Source of the DNA: Triglochin maritima
Taxonomy: Eukaryota; Streptophyta; Magnoliopsida; Alismatales; Juncaginaceae
Assembly (NCBI GenBank): GCA_963682175.1
Contig: OY821791.1
Coordinates: 32,920,326-32,984,325 of the forward strand
Direction: 5' to 3'
Length of the DNA: 64,000 bases
Shown in pieces: positions 21,231 to 33,324 of this stretch (positions are counted from its first letter, which is position 1; the number at the start of each line of letters is the position of its first letter). A program made the position numbers and the translations under genes. The notes below the pieces were generated by a model that searched no databases, had not been told where the DNA came from, and saw only the letters and a program-made list of their open reading frames with translations.

Positions 21231-21330
21231 AGAAAATTTAAAACTGACCGAAGAAAACAGTTCACGATGGAAACATCACACAAATGACAACATCATCATA
21301 CTACTAACAGAACTCGATCCATACAAACAT
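21231..21330 (+). other. exon-like host fragment beside the copia LTR
   Basis: The frame is open for about 33 codons (KLTEENSSRWKHHTNDN, LLTELDPYKH) and is followed by GTAAGA, a good splice donor. The right part duplicates 5278-5311. No family is recognised, and it may be a broken exon. Confidence 0.25.
21297..21330. repeat. right copy of the 34-bp flanking repeat
   Basis: Partner of 5278-5311 with two mismatches, in the same orientation. Confidence 0.7.
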
Positions 21331-21962
21331 GTAAGAATATGACCTTTACCTATGACACAACTCGTCGGAAGTTTTGAGGTGGTTGGGAGGGCTGTTGCCG
21401 GCGGAAGAAGTCTGCTGGTTATTTATTGGATATATTTATTAAAATTATAGTTTTTTTAAAATAAGAATTTAGTTGTGTATTTTCTTCATACCTTCTTTAA
21501 CTCTCAACTCTTCTGCATTTGCTTCTCCTTCAGACTCGGAATGCACGTAATTAAGGCTTGTCCAACTTAATTCCCCAATGGATACAAAACTCAAAGAGAG
21601 ATAGGTACTAAGTTATCTACTTTTGAAAAGTCAATGATCTTATTGTTCCTATCGAAAGATAATTTAGATTTTTCTTTTTTTGATAAAATCCAAAGTATAT
21701 AGCTCACAACATAATGAAACTAAGATGTTAAAAAACTTAATATTTTTTCAGTTTTTGATTTAGCAGCTTCATATGTATTTAGAGATACAATTTTTTTCTT
21801 GAGTTATAGGTTTTTAATTTAGCAGCTTGGTATGTATTTAGAGATACAGAAATGCAATTGTGTGGTGTTTACAGTTTAGGAATTTTCTTCTCTCAACAAT
21901 TTTGTAGTTAGACAAACAATAGATTGGTGTTCATAATCTGATCAATCAATGAATACATAAAA
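21331..21962. other. AT-rich host sequence, no gene recognised
   Basis: Runs of T and A with two approximate copies of a phrase containing TTTAGCAGCTT(C/G) and GTATTTAGAGATACA (near 21763-21790 and 21817-21848). Nothing else is seen. Confidence 0.5.
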
Positions 21963-22226
21963 TTGAATGAACAAGTAAAATTGACCGAACGAGAACAGGA
22001 TTCTCATGTTCCCGGCTTGATGTGGAATCTTTTGTCATGGGTCATGGCTGTTGGAATGGTGGTTGAGATCATTGTTATGTATCTGATTCAAAAGTGTAGG
22101 TACAGGGACAGAATTGACAATCTTCTGGGTTTTTTGTTAATGATAGGAGGAATTTGGATTGCAATGCCCACAGTGTTGTTGGTTTCTATGGCATTGGATC
22201 CCATAGTATGTCCCTGCAGTTTATGA
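21963..22226 (+). CDS. possible small two-helix membrane protein (87 aa), unrecognised
   Basis: The frame starts at an ATG preceded by a stop-containing AT-rich region and encodes a polar N-terminus (about 18 residues, KLTEREQD), a hydrophobic segment at about residues 22-44 ([20 protein letters not shown]), a basic loop (KCRYRDRID), and a second hydrophobic segment at about 53-80. This is the layout of a small double-spanning membrane protein. The start resembles the exon-like fragment at 21231 (KLTE motif). I recognise no family, expression is unknown, and it could be one exon of a longer gene or chance. Confidence 0.3.
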   Translation: MNEQVKLTEREQDSHVPGLMWNLLSWVMAVGMVVEIIVMYLIQKCRYRDRIDNLLGFLLMIGGIWIAMPTVLLVSMALDPIVCPCSL

Positions 22227-23582
22227 CTCATAATTCAATTCAATCTTTCAGATATTCATACATATCCGTACAAGAATTCAGAAACCTAGTCTTGTTTCTG
22301 AAGCATGACAAACTTTTATATATACCAATTCAATCCCGAATAAATCTAGGAATGAAGTTTGAAACTCTCGTAGAGCAGATAATAGAGCGCTTGACCTAAA
22401 ATAGGTCGCAAATGGGCAAACAGTTTTGCTAAACATCGGTGGCTATAATCAGACCCTTAAGCTCATGTCCTTCAGCCTAGCTAGAATCAAACATATATGC
22501 TGCAATCCAAGATAGCGTGAATTGAATTACATCCACAAGTGACCTCTGCAGCTGCATTTTCCTCTATTCGTTTCGCACCTAACACCATTCTAGTATCCAT
22601 GTAGAACACCAAAATGGCATGATGTACAATCTTATGGAAAAAAATATTACAAATTCACCAGTTTACTGAATAGCAAATGTAGATGATAAGCAAATTCTAA
22701 CATACAGTGTCCCTTCTTTGTCCATATATATAACATTTTTTGTTTTTTCCATATGTATAAGTTTGTATACACGACATGAAACAAGATCCACTTAAATCCT
22801 TTGAAGTCTATGTTGTTTTTACCTTGAATAGTTACACAAGTAATTATGTGGGAAAAAGGCCGACCGGTTTTCGCAGACCGGTCGACCGGTATCGTGTAGC
22901 AAAGTTCATGTTATTTTCTGCTACCAAAGATGCTATTTCAGCTTTTGTTTCATAGGGTGTGTTTGTAGGATTTTGTGCCCTATACTTGTATATATTTTTT
23001 AAAAAATTATACATGCAAAAGAGGGAAGCCAGTCCAGAACTCCATCAAAGACGAATATGAGTCCAGCAACTCCCCAAGTGAGTTAAGGTTTTGGGATCGC
23101 TGGAGTGACGCCATGAGCCATAGGCCGGTCCCCGTCGTTCAGGGGAGACGAATTGGAGATAACGTCCTCCTTGCCCATGACATGTGTCACCGGACTGGAC
23201 AAAGCCAAGAATGTGCTTGAAGCTGGATCTTCAGTTAAGAAAGCGTACGACTTGCGTTCCAACGGGTACTTCATAGATTTTTGTTTCCCGAGTGGTGGAT
23301 AGATGCATGTGTGCACGCATCTACAGGATCGGTTTCCATATTTTCAACGATTTCATATTCATCTTTATTATGTTTTATTTTAATACAATGTAATTCACAT
23401 ATATATTAAAATAAATAGAAGATGATCATACCCAAAGGTTCTCCAAGAATTTAATCTCCAATAATTACTTAAAAAGAATTTTCGGATGGAATGATGGAGA
23501 AAAGGAGAGAAGAGAATTTTTACATTAGTCTTAACAAGGAAGGAAGGATATACCTATTTATAGGATTTTCTATCAACCGGGA
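22227..23582. other. host sequence, no gene recognised
   Basis: AT-rich. It contains one isolated cluster of the palindrome at 22861-22891 (GACCGGTCGACCGG) outside any recognised LTR, and a GC-richer patch near 23040-23290 without a convincing frame. Confidence 0.4.
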
Positions 23583-23735
23583 CCACATCATGTGCAAACC
23601 ACTTACACATGATCCATTGTTAATCTCTCCACTAAACCACATCATGTGCAAACCACTTTGCACATGATCTCTTGTTGATTTTTTTTCTCTAAACCACATC
23701 ATGTGCAAACCACTTTGCACATGATCTCTTGTTTA
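23583..23735. repeat. three tandem units of about 56 bp, each with a hairpin
   Basis: Units begin CCACATCATGTGCAAACC at 23583, 23638 and 23694. In the second and third, ATCATGTGCAAA, a CCAC loop and TTTGCACATGAT form perfect 12-bp stems (23641-23668 and 23698-23725); the first is degenerate. No surrounding element is recognised. Confidence 0.9.
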
Positions 23736-25966
23736 TTTTGTCACATCATCATCCCATAACTACTTTTGACCAAGTTGGATTAAATCCAGCCATTAATCAA
23801 CAAAAAACTCTTATTAATATATGAAAAAATGTGGGCAAACGGTTTGACCATTTTTCACTGTTTTTGACTTTACCAAATTTTAGATTAATATCCAACAAAA
23901 TTTGGACTTTAGGGTTTTAGCAAATTCACATGCTACAGTGTTGTGGATCACATTATATCATATAATATATTATCATATATAATGTCAAAACATTATACCC
24001 CATAATATATATCTCATACAAATTTATTTATTCTAACCGTGTCATTTTCACGACATATTGATTTTATAATTTTACCACATGTATATTATTTCATAACACA
24101 TGAAACTTAATACATCATATAAAATATAAAATCACATCTCTTGTTTCTCAGTTTTGTGGTATGATCTATAGGGGATCTAAGTTATGTTAATGATATTAAA
24201 CATTTAATATCATAAACTATACGTATTATCTAGCTACACATTATAGTTACCCAAATAACAAAAATATTTTGTTCACTCGAACTAAACACGATCCATTAGT
24301 AATATAAGAAACATCACTTGTGTCTATCCCTTGCCTCATGATATTAAGAATATTATACAATGTAGAAATGTGTCACATTTGTATTATATATTCATTTATT
24401 GATCTCTTAAGTTAATTATAAATATGTGACTATCCATAAGTCACATTGTGCACGTTATAATTTCGCTTTATCAAGGAGCCCACTAATATCATCACTCATG
24501 TATAGAGGGACAATGATTATCTTTTGACGAACTATCTATTCCAACAAAAGTCATGATTAACCAACTATTGTTTTTATCACTATACTCATTGATAGTTTTT
24601 GACAATAATCAAATCACACACTTATTATGTGAAAAGATATAAGTCTCATATCTTAGGATCCAAGACACAGTAAAACATTACTGACACATAACATAATTCC
24701 ATAATATTTTACTTGCTAGATCTATTTAATGTATAAAAGTAATCATTTTCCTCTTTTATATACTCATGTTGTTAAATATTTGTAGAGCTACAATACTCTT
24801 TAACCAACATGACAATCTTACCTCGGTAATGAATGTTCCATGTCCATTATCATGATTGTGAATTAAATTTTGATTTATGTAAAACATTATCTTTTAGATT
24901 TCTACGGTTAAGGACCAAGAGTCTCTTCCTTAACACTTATAAAAGACGAATACATTAATCAATGAACAAAATGTTTGCAAATTCAATTCATAATAATTGA
25001 CATATAAAAGAATACTTTTAGAGCACATTCCCTTCAGTGTTTGGGTGCGAGCAGAAGTTCCATTTGTTTCTTTGAAAACTTGAGAAACATTGGTTTTATA
25101 AACAGTAGCATTTCTGAAATGTTTTCCGGTTATAATCATCGGTATATTTGGGTGTCTTGTTTCAGGAGAAACAACAACCGTCCCTTCAATGTTGAATGTC
25201 ATTTCTACCCTCCCTGTTTCTCTTCCCCATAAAACTTGTACTAAGGGCATCCCTTAACGGGGATTTTTTACCCCCATGACCCGGTCAGGTCAAAGATGAC
25301 CGGGACATCTTCGACCAGGTCATTGACCTGGGCGTTGAATATTGTTACATTATATGCAGGATTTCGCAACCCATGTATTGATGAGTTTGGAAATTGGTAG
25401 TGGTTTTTAGGCAATGCATTTAACGTTGTTGATGTTCTTATTCACTAGTGCAATGGTGTTGTAAGCTATATTTGTTTACGTTTGATTGCATTAATCCTAA
25501 CTTGGTAGGATTAACAGAAATCTTTCCTAATTACAACTTTAATTTCCTTCTAATGTTTGTATATACAGCAACTTTTGGGAATGTGAAGAAGTTGATGTCC
25601 AAATTATTGGAAAAGTAAATTGATGTAGCATTAAGTTTCAATTATTCTTGGTTCACTTTTACAAAGTTACATTTTGAAGTTTACGTCCAATTTATTCTTC
25701 TGTTATGGTTTGTTGGACTTGATAATTCTTGCTCCAAAAAATTTAACAATTGAAGCCATGAAGAAACTGAAATTTCAATTAGTGTAAAAACATGTAACAG
25801 ATTTGAGGTGTTGTCATAATAAGGGTTGAACTTTACTAACTGGTTGTTACCATAACCACTGAAATTATTTACAATTTATCAGAACTAATACCAGCCATTC
25901 TAAACTTGGGGATGTATGTGAATTTGATATCAGTTAATTTTTTCACAGGAAGTTCACTTGAGGACG
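23736..25966. other. AT-rich host sequence, no gene recognised
   Basis: Very AT-rich, with palindromic TATCATATAATATATTATCATATA near 23956. A 74-base GC-rich patch near 25266-25345 has repeated GACCGGGTCA/TGACCTGG words. The final part looks intronic and ends in a T-rich tract plus CAG acceptor at 25941-25948. Confidence 0.4.
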
Positions 25967-25971
25967 ATGAC
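25949..25971 (+). other. left part of an exon-like acidic sequence interrupted by element B
   Basis: After a T-rich tract ending in CAG, the frame SSLEDDD starts. It is cut by element B and continues at 35299 with SVVVQIDSDSHPSAGD, then TAA, then a further open stretch in the same frame to TGA at 35456. The ATGAC duplication is part of this sequence. It may be the end of a host or transposase gene; identity is unknown. Confidence 0.3.
25967..25971. repeat. target-site duplication of element B, left copy (ATGAC)
   Basis: Identical to 35294-35298 on the other side of the element. Confidence 0.93.
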
Positions 25972-26384
25972 TGTAACATCCTCAAAGCAGCGGAAAATTT
26001 AAAATTTTAAACACTCAATCAACAGAGGATATTACGCAATAAAATAACACAGGTGCACCAACATATATCATATATATATATATGTGAACATCAGAGTATA
26101 CAAAAGTTGTGATTACATCAAAAGCATATACAAAGGAAACAGTAATCACACGACCTCAACTGAGAGAAAGCTGGATCCGGTAGCGGTGCTCCTCTCCTCG
26201 GTCACCACCCCCTAATGCCGATCACGGCCTGAAAGTAAACATGCAACAATGCCTGAGTTTCCAGAAGGAAACCTCGTATGCCAAACTCTAAATGCATAAA
26301 TAAATCATCCTAGCATGCAGTTCTACTCAACAAGAAAAGCATCTCAACACGCCCAGCACCAGGGCTCTCAACACCATCACAAGA

Positions 26385-26795
26385 CACACCACCGGTACGG
26401 GGCTCCAGGTCTAATCTCAACCAACCACCGCACCCACACAGTCACGGGGCTCCAGGTCTAATCTCAACCAACCGCCGCGACTCACACACGTCGCCAAGCT
26501 GGGCTCCAGGTCTATTCTCAACCAACCACAGCTACCACGACACGACCAAGGGCTCCAGGTCTATTTTCAACCAACCCAAACGTATAAGGGCTCCAGGTCT
26601 ATTTTCAACCAACCCCTACACGCGGTCCCTGCTCAGGCTCCAGGTCTATTTTCAACCAACCTGAACGCACTACGGAGCTCCAGGTCTATTTTCAACCAAC
26701 TCCGTACAGACTAGCTGGGCTCCAGGTCTATTTTCAACCAACCACAGCTCTCACACGGTTACGGGGCTCCAGGTCTATTTTCAACCAACCACCGC
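26385..26795. repeat. tandem array, nine units, in 3' LTR of element B
   Basis: Degenerate units of about 38-57 bases share CTCCAGGTCT(A/ATT)TTCAACCAAC-type cores separated by variable spacers. It is not a CRISPR array: unit cores drift, and this is a plant LTR. Confidence 0.9.
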
Positions 26796-26904
26796 AACCC
26801 TCGTGCACCTCGCACACTTGCCGGAAGAACATCGGCACCACGACTCGCCCCACACGGGCAACCACGACCACAGCACCTCCATAGTGCAAAACAGGACACA
26901 AACG

Positions 26905-27600
26905 GTCGACCGAACCAAAAGTCCCGGTCGACCGAATCAAGCAAATACATGGCAATCCACTTCGACCGGCACTCCATCGGTCGACCGATTCCCAACACCA
27001 CACTCGTTCGGTCGAACCCAAATCAAGGGACGGTCGACCGTTTAGATGGTCAACTCCCGGTCCAACGAACAAAACGACCAATCAGTCGACCGACAAAAGG
27101 GGTCCCGGTCGACCGAAAGTCACCAGGGAACAAATCCCACAACTCCACAACGAATTCGGTCGAACGCCGAGCACACCCCGGTCGACCGAATCTGTCCAGG
27201 GAAGTAATCCCTCACATGCGCCACGAATCCGGTCGAACGCCGAGCTCACCTCGGTCGACCGAATTCCACCAGAGCGTTTCCCACGCTCAGCGCACAAGTC
27301 CGGTCGACCGAACCCTCATTCGGTCGAACCGACCATAAGTTCCACTTAAGTCACGGTCGGACAAGATCAAAGGGCGGTCGACCGTTTATATCGTCTACGC
27401 CCCCCAACCGACTTAAGACAGTGCACACGGTCGACCGGCAAAGGGGACCCGGTCGACCGAATCTCTCCAGACTTGCCTCCTATGCACAATCGGTCGACCG
27501 CCCCACAGCCATCGTTCGACCGATTTGAGGCAGAGCCCGAATTCTCTTCACGAACGGTCGACCGTTTGCACAAACTGGTCGACTGATCAGGAAGTGAAAT
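26905..27600. repeat. array of CGGTCGACCG palindromes in 3' LTR of element B
   Basis: Thirteen exact copies by eye plus variants such as CAGTCGACCG and TGGTCGACTG. The variants differ by C to T or G to A at CpG positions, consistent with methylation decay. Confidence 0.9.
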
Positions 27601-28304
27601 CTGCTGCACATTTACTCGCGACGAGCCGAACGGCCTACCGTCGACTAACAAATACTCACGGTAATTAAGTGAGCGAGCTTGACATACCTAAAGGCCTGAA
27701 GAGACCCTTGAAGAACCACGACGACGCCTCCACGAGCTCGCCTCCCCAAACACGATCCGTCGACGACTATCGCGTCCAAACGACGATCAACGCTTCTTCT
27801 CGACACCCTCGAACACAGCAACACCCCCACCTTCCTCTACCACCACAAACGCAGAACATGCACAAGGTAAGGAAGGAGAAGGGGAAAAATGCGAGGGAAG
27901 GTTAGTAAACCCCACACACCTCCAATCACCACCACGACTCCGAAGAACTCCACCACCACTACGCCGGAGACCACCACCACCACTGAGGGGAGAGAGAGAA
28001 ACGAGAGTGAGAGAGAGAGAGAGTCGTGAGAGATGAGAGGGGGGGAAAGAGATGGAAAAATACCCAAATATCTTCTCCCAACTCATCCACACCATCCATT
28101 CCCTCCCTTTCCATCTCAACCACTCATCACATCCACATCAATCCAAGCCATCCATTCCATCTCCTCACAATCTCAACCATTCAACCAATCCAACACATCT
28201 AAGCCCTCCATCCATCTCCTCTCCATCTCAGCCATCCATCTCTAATCACCACCTAATACATGATTAAGGCACAATTAGCATAGGATTAGGATCAGAATCC
28301 CACA

Positions 28305-28320
28305 ATCCACCCTCCTAAAA
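28305..28320 (-). promoter_or_regulatory. polypurine tract of element B
   Basis: On the minus strand it reads TTTTAGGAGGGTGGAT, directly before the LTR start TGTGGGATTC, preceded by GAGGACGAAATTC, a phrase typical of Tekay/Del chromoviruses. Confidence 0.9.
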
Positions 28321-28337
28321 GAATTTCGTCCTCGAAA

Positions 28338-31300
28338 TTAAAACTGAAGCTCACCAAACAACTCCAGGAACTCCTTCCGGACCTCCTCCTCGATCTCCCA
28401 AGTGGCCTCTCGCTCGCTGTGGTGCTGCCACCTGACCTTCACCATCGGAATGGTCCTCCTCCTCAACTGATGCACCATCCGATCCACAATCTCAACCGGC
28501 CTCTCCTCAAGAGACAAATCCTGACGGATCTCTGGACCCTCCAACTGAATCACATGAGAAGGATCTGCTACGTACTTCCTCAACATCGAAACGTGGAAGA
28601 CGTTGTGAAGACCCGAAAACTGCGGCGGCAACGCAACCCTGTATGCGACCTCTCCAACCCGATCGAGAATCTCAAACGGCCCGACGTACCTCGGACTGAG
28701 CTTCCCCTTCTTCCCGAACCTCATCACTCCTCGAGATGGTGAAATCCTCAGGAAGACATGGTCACCAGCCTCAAATCTTAGCTCACGCCTACGCCTATCT
28801 GCGTAGCTCTTCTGCCTGCTCTGCGCAGTCGCTAGTCTCTGTCTGATCACATCAGCCTTCTCAGCATACATCTGCACAATCTCAGGACCAACTAGCTATC
28901 TCTCGCCTACATCACTCCAGCATACCGGTGATCTACACGGTCTCCCGTACAGGGCCTCGTACGGTGCCATCCCAATGCTCGAATGGTAGCTGTTGTTGTA
29001 GGCGAACTCGATCAATGGCAGATTCTCATCCCAATGACCTTCCCAATCCAGAGTAAACGCTCGCAACATATCCTCTAGCGTCTGGATGGTCCTCTCAGAC
29101 TGACCGTCTGTCTGCGGATGGAATGCCGTACTGAACTTCAACCGAGTCCCTAAGGCCTGCTGCAAACTCCCCCAGAATCTGGAAGTGAACCTCGGATCTC
29201 GATCTGAAATAATACTCACAGGCACTCCATGAAGCCTGACGATCTCATCAATATACAACTTAGCTAGACCCTCCAGAGGTAGAGTGGTCCGGATAGCTAA
29301 GAAATGCGCCGACTTGGTCAGTCGATCGACTATAACCCAAATCGCGTCATGGAATGCCCTCGTCTTCGGCAGCCCGGTGACAAAATCCATCGTCACGTGC
29401 TCCCACTTCCACTCTGGAAGCTCGATCCTCTGCATCGGCCCTGCAGGTCTCTGGTGCTCAATCTTCACCTGCTGACAAATCAGACATCTGCCAACGAACT
29501 CTGCGATCTCCGTCTTCATCCTCTTCCACCAAAAATTCCTCTGAAGATCTCTAAACATCTTCGTGCTGCCCGGGTGGATCGAATAACGGGATCTATGTGC
29601 CTCCTCCAGAATGTCCTGCCTCAGGTCTCCTCCCTTCGGCACCCAGACACGGCCCCTGAACCTCAGTCCACCATCAACCCCAACACTGAAGTCTGACCCA
29701 TCTCTGGCAGCTAACTGCAGCAACCCTGCTAACTCATCATCAGTACTCTGAGCCTGAACAATACTCGAGACCAACTGAGGCTCCACTCTCAGCCCGGCGA
29801 TCACTGCACCTCGCGACTCATCAGTGAACGGTCTCCACTCGGTCAACGCCTCAAGCAGCTTCCACTCCTCGATACAAAGACCTGCTGCGGTGACCTCCAC
29901 CTTCCTGCTCAAAGCATCAGCAACCGAATTCGCCTTCCCCGGATGGTACGAGATAGTGAAATCATAATCCTTAATCAGCTCGAGCCATCTGCGCTGCCTC
30001 ATATTCAGCTCCTTCTGCGAAAACAGATATTTCAGGCTCTGATGGTCCGTGAACACCTCGAATCGCTCGCCATACAAATAATGCCTCCAGGTCTTCAAAG
30101 CGTACACCACTGCCGCCAACTCCAAATCATGAGTGGGGTAGTTCCTCTCGTGCACCTTCAGCTGCCTCGAAGCGTATGCAACCACCTGCCCGTTTTGCAT
30201 AAGTACACATCCCAGTCCAACGCCTGACGCGTCACTGTAAATCACAAACCCACCACTGCCACTAGGAAGTGTCAGAACTGGAGCAGTCGTCAGCCGACTC
30301 TTCAGTTCCTGAAAACTATCCTCGCACTTCTGGGACCACACGAACTCAACGCCCTTCCGCGTCAGAGCCGTCAACGGCGAAGCCAACCTCGAGAAATCCT
30401 GGATGAAACGGCGATAATAACCTGCCAGACCCACAAAGCTCCTGATCTCTGCCACACTAGTCGGGGCTCTCCACTGTGTGACGGCCTCGACCTTCGCTGG
30501 ATCTACGGAAATCCCGTCACCTGACACGATGTGTCCCAAGAAGGCGACACTGCTCAACCAGAACTCGCACTTCGACAGCTTGGCATACAACTGATGGTCC
30601 CGCAAAATGCCAAGTACAACTCTCAAGTGCTCTCGATGCTGCTCCACATCTGGCGAGTAAACCAAAATATCGTCCACGAAGACGATCACGAACCGGTCGA
30701 GGTACTGACTGAACGTCATGTTCATCAAATCCATAAACGCTGCAGGCACGTTCGTCAACCCGAACGGCATTACCAGAAACTCATAATGCCCGTACCTCGT
30801 CCTGAAAGCTGTCTTCTGCACATCTGCCTCTCTGATCCTCAGCTGATGATAACCGGATCGCAGATCAATCTTCGAGAACACCTGCGTTGACTGCAACTGG
30901 TCAAACAGGTCCTCGATCCTGGGCAAGGGATACTGATTCCTCACGGTAACCTTGTTCAGCATCCTGTTATCAATACACATCCGCAGTGATCCATCCTTCT
31001 TCTTCACGAAGAGTACCGGCGCTCCCCAAGGCGAGACACTGGGGCGGATAAACCCCGTATCCATCAGATCCTGCAACTGCCTCTTCAGCTCTGCCAGCTC
31101 CGCAGGTGCCATCCGATACGGCGCCTTTGACTGCGGCGTAGTCCCAGCTACCAAATCGATCCCAAACTCAATCTCTTTGTGAGGCGGCAACCCAGTGACA
31201 TCATCTGCAAATACATCGGGGAACTCCCGAACAATCTCGATGTCCTCCAATCTCTCCGCCTCTGGATCTGGAACTACCAAAGTGGCCACGAAAGCTCTGC

Positions 31301-32786
31301 AACCCTGCTGCAACAACTTCTGTGCCCTCACTGCTGATACAATCACTCTGCCTCCTCTATCTTTCGCCCCCCTGATCAACACATCAGGTAGGCCCTTCCT
31401 CGGGATCAGAATCTTCTTCTCCCGGCACAGAACTCGCACATCATACTGGGACAGCCAATCCATCCCCAGTATGACGTCGAAGTCCTCCATCGGCAACAAG
31501 ATCAGGTCAGCCGGAAACTCCTGATCTCCCGAAACAATCGTGGCGCTGGGGAGAAAGCTCCCCACAATGCCCACCAGACCCAAGGGTGTGCTGACTTCCA
31601 ACGTGGCAGTCAACATCGCAGGGGTACGGCCCAACACGCTCGCAAATCGCTCCGAGATGAACGAGTGTGTGGCCCCACAATCAAACAACATTCTCGCACT
31701 CAACCCAGCAACAAGGAGCGTACCTTCCACCACCGTGCTGGCGTCTCTCGCCTCATCCGCCTGGATGGTAAAGACCCGTCCAGTCCTCTGACCCTGCTGT
31801 CGTTGCGGCGCAAAAGGTCGGCGACCTCCGCCTCTGCCTCCTGCCGGCTGTCCCGACTGCCTGCTGGACCCGCCTGGTCCACTCGGACAATCTCTCATAA
31901 AATGGCCTGGCTTGCCACATCCGTGGCACACTGCGCGGCCCCAACACTCTCCAGAGTGAACTCTGCCACAACCTCTGCACGCCTCAGGCTGGCGTGATCC
32001 ACCTCCTCCGATCCGGGGCCTCTTGCCCGGATTCCCTGCTAGTGGAGCACCCGGACGTCCACTGACCTTCCCCGGTGCTCTCCTGGCCTCAGCATAATTC
32101 TGCTGGTAATCCTGATCAATGAGCGTCGCGAACCTCACCGCATATGCCAGCGTCTGCGGCATACTGTATGTCACCTGAGTACGGAGGTGCTTCCTCAGCC
32201 CCCGTATGAACTTCCTCGCCCTCTGCAGCGGCGTCACACAGATCTCCGGACAGTAACGCTCCAGCGCGTTGAACCTCCGGGTATACTCAGCCAGGGTCGC
32301 CTTTCCTTGCTCGAGAGCCATAAACTCCTCTCTCCTCCCGTCTCTGACATGCTCGGGGAAATACTGCTCATTGAACTCCCGTAGGAATTCCTCCCAACTG
32401 ACATCAGTCCTGCCCTCAAATACCACTGCAGATGTGGTCCTCCACCAGTTGGACGTGTCTCCGCCCAACACATAAGCTGCCAAGCCTGTCTGCCTCTCAG
32501 GCGGGCACTCAATCGCCTGCAGGATCTCCTGAATCTTCAGGACCCAATCCTCCGCAGCCTCAGACTCTCCTCTACCGTCAAAGGTAGGCAGGTGCTGTCT
32601 CATAAAGTGGTCGAGCATCGCTCCCGCCGCTGCTGGCTCTCCTCTGCCTGACTGGCGATCCAACATCGCTCCCCGTCGCCCCACTGTGTCATAGAGCATC
32701 CGCCGCTCCTCTGCCCAGTCCGTGCCCCCAGTCTCATCGCTGGTGCTACGGTCCCGTGGGGGAGGTCTCACGCGTCTCGGAGGCAT
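28338..32786 (-). pseudogene. element B gag-pol with chromodomain, one in-frame stop
   Basis: One frame of 1482 residue positions encodes the replicative polyprotein. Gag occupies about residues 60-230 ([32 protein letters not shown]). The zinc knuckle [14 protein letters not shown] is near 285, the protease [12 protein letters not shown] near 367, and RT ([33 protein letters not shown]) near 600-720. RNase H ([10 protein letters not shown]) is near 848 and the integrase zinc domain near 1060-1100. Catalytic residues lie in MDFVTGLP (about 1130), ISDRDPRF (about 1190) and [11 protein letters not shown] (about 1220). The C-terminal chromodomain reads VEIVDRMVHQLRRRTI and VKVRWQHHSEREATWE. The frame is broken only by TAG at 28896-28898, where the copy at 43194-44003 has CAA for Gln. 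Start MPPRR is conserved in elements A and C. Confidence 0.93.
28896..28898 (-). other. single premature stop codon (TAG) in element B integrase
   Basis: The reading ...WSDVGER-stop-LVGPEIVQMYAEK continues in frame on both sides. The homologous copy has Gln at this position (GERQLIGPEV). A CAG to TAG change, with the C in a CHG methylation context, explains it most simply. Confidence 0.9.
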
Positions 32787-32890
32787 CTACACACAAAGAA
32801 CATCACACATCAAAATCATGAATGCATGAGCTAATGCAGACTCTAAAACTCTAAGGGTGGTTTCTTTGGATAAGGACACTGGAACCGACC

Positions 32891-32902
32891 GCTCTGATAC
32901 CA
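32891..32902 (-). promoter_or_regulatory. primer-binding site of element B (initiator tRNA-Met)
   Basis: Minus strand TGGTATCAGAGC, three bases from the LTR end at 32906. Confidence 0.93.
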
Positions 32903-33324
32903 AGTTGTAACATCCTCAAAGCAGCGGAAAATTTAAAATTTTAAACACTCAATCAACAGAGGATATTACGCAATAAAAGAACACAGGTGCACCAACATAT
33001 ATCATATATATATATGTGAACATCAGAGTATACAAAAGTTGTGATTACATCAAAAGCATATACAAAGGAAACAGTAATCACACGACCTCAACTGAGAGAA
33101 AGCTGGATCCGGTAGCGGTGCTCCTCTCCTCGGTCACCACCCCCTAATGCCGATCACGGCCTGAAAGTAAACATGCAACAATGCCTGAGTTTCCAGAAGG
33201 AAACCTCGTATGCCAAACTCTAAATGCATAAATAAATCATCCTAGCATGCAGTTCTACTCAACAAGAAAAGCATCTCAACACGCCCAGCACCAGGGCTCT
33301 CAACACCATCACAAGACACACCAC

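Larger units (their letters stand above)
25972..28304 (-). repeat. 3' LTR of element B (2333 bp)
   Basis: On the plus strand it starts TGTAACATCC and ends GAATCCCACA. It contains nine copies of a CTCCAGGTCTATTTTCAA unit and thirteen exact CGGTCGACCG palindromes. It is followed by the polypurine tract of the minus-strand element. Confidence 0.95.

Noticed and set aside
24930..25250. Minus-strand 106-codon frame in host sequence
   Set aside because: The first part is coding-like, but no family or splice structure could be supported, and the C-terminal half is AT-rich noise.
26385..26795. Regularly repeated units that might look like a CRISPR array
   Set aside because: The repeat cores vary, spacers are short and related, there is no cas gene, and the array is duplicated in the paired LTR of a plant retrotransposon.
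27669..28267. Several overlapping open frames in the element B LTR (and equivalents near 34643-35256)
   Set aside because: They follow low-complexity and repeat sequence, occur on both strands, and lie in LTRs outside gag-pol; no protein family is recognised.
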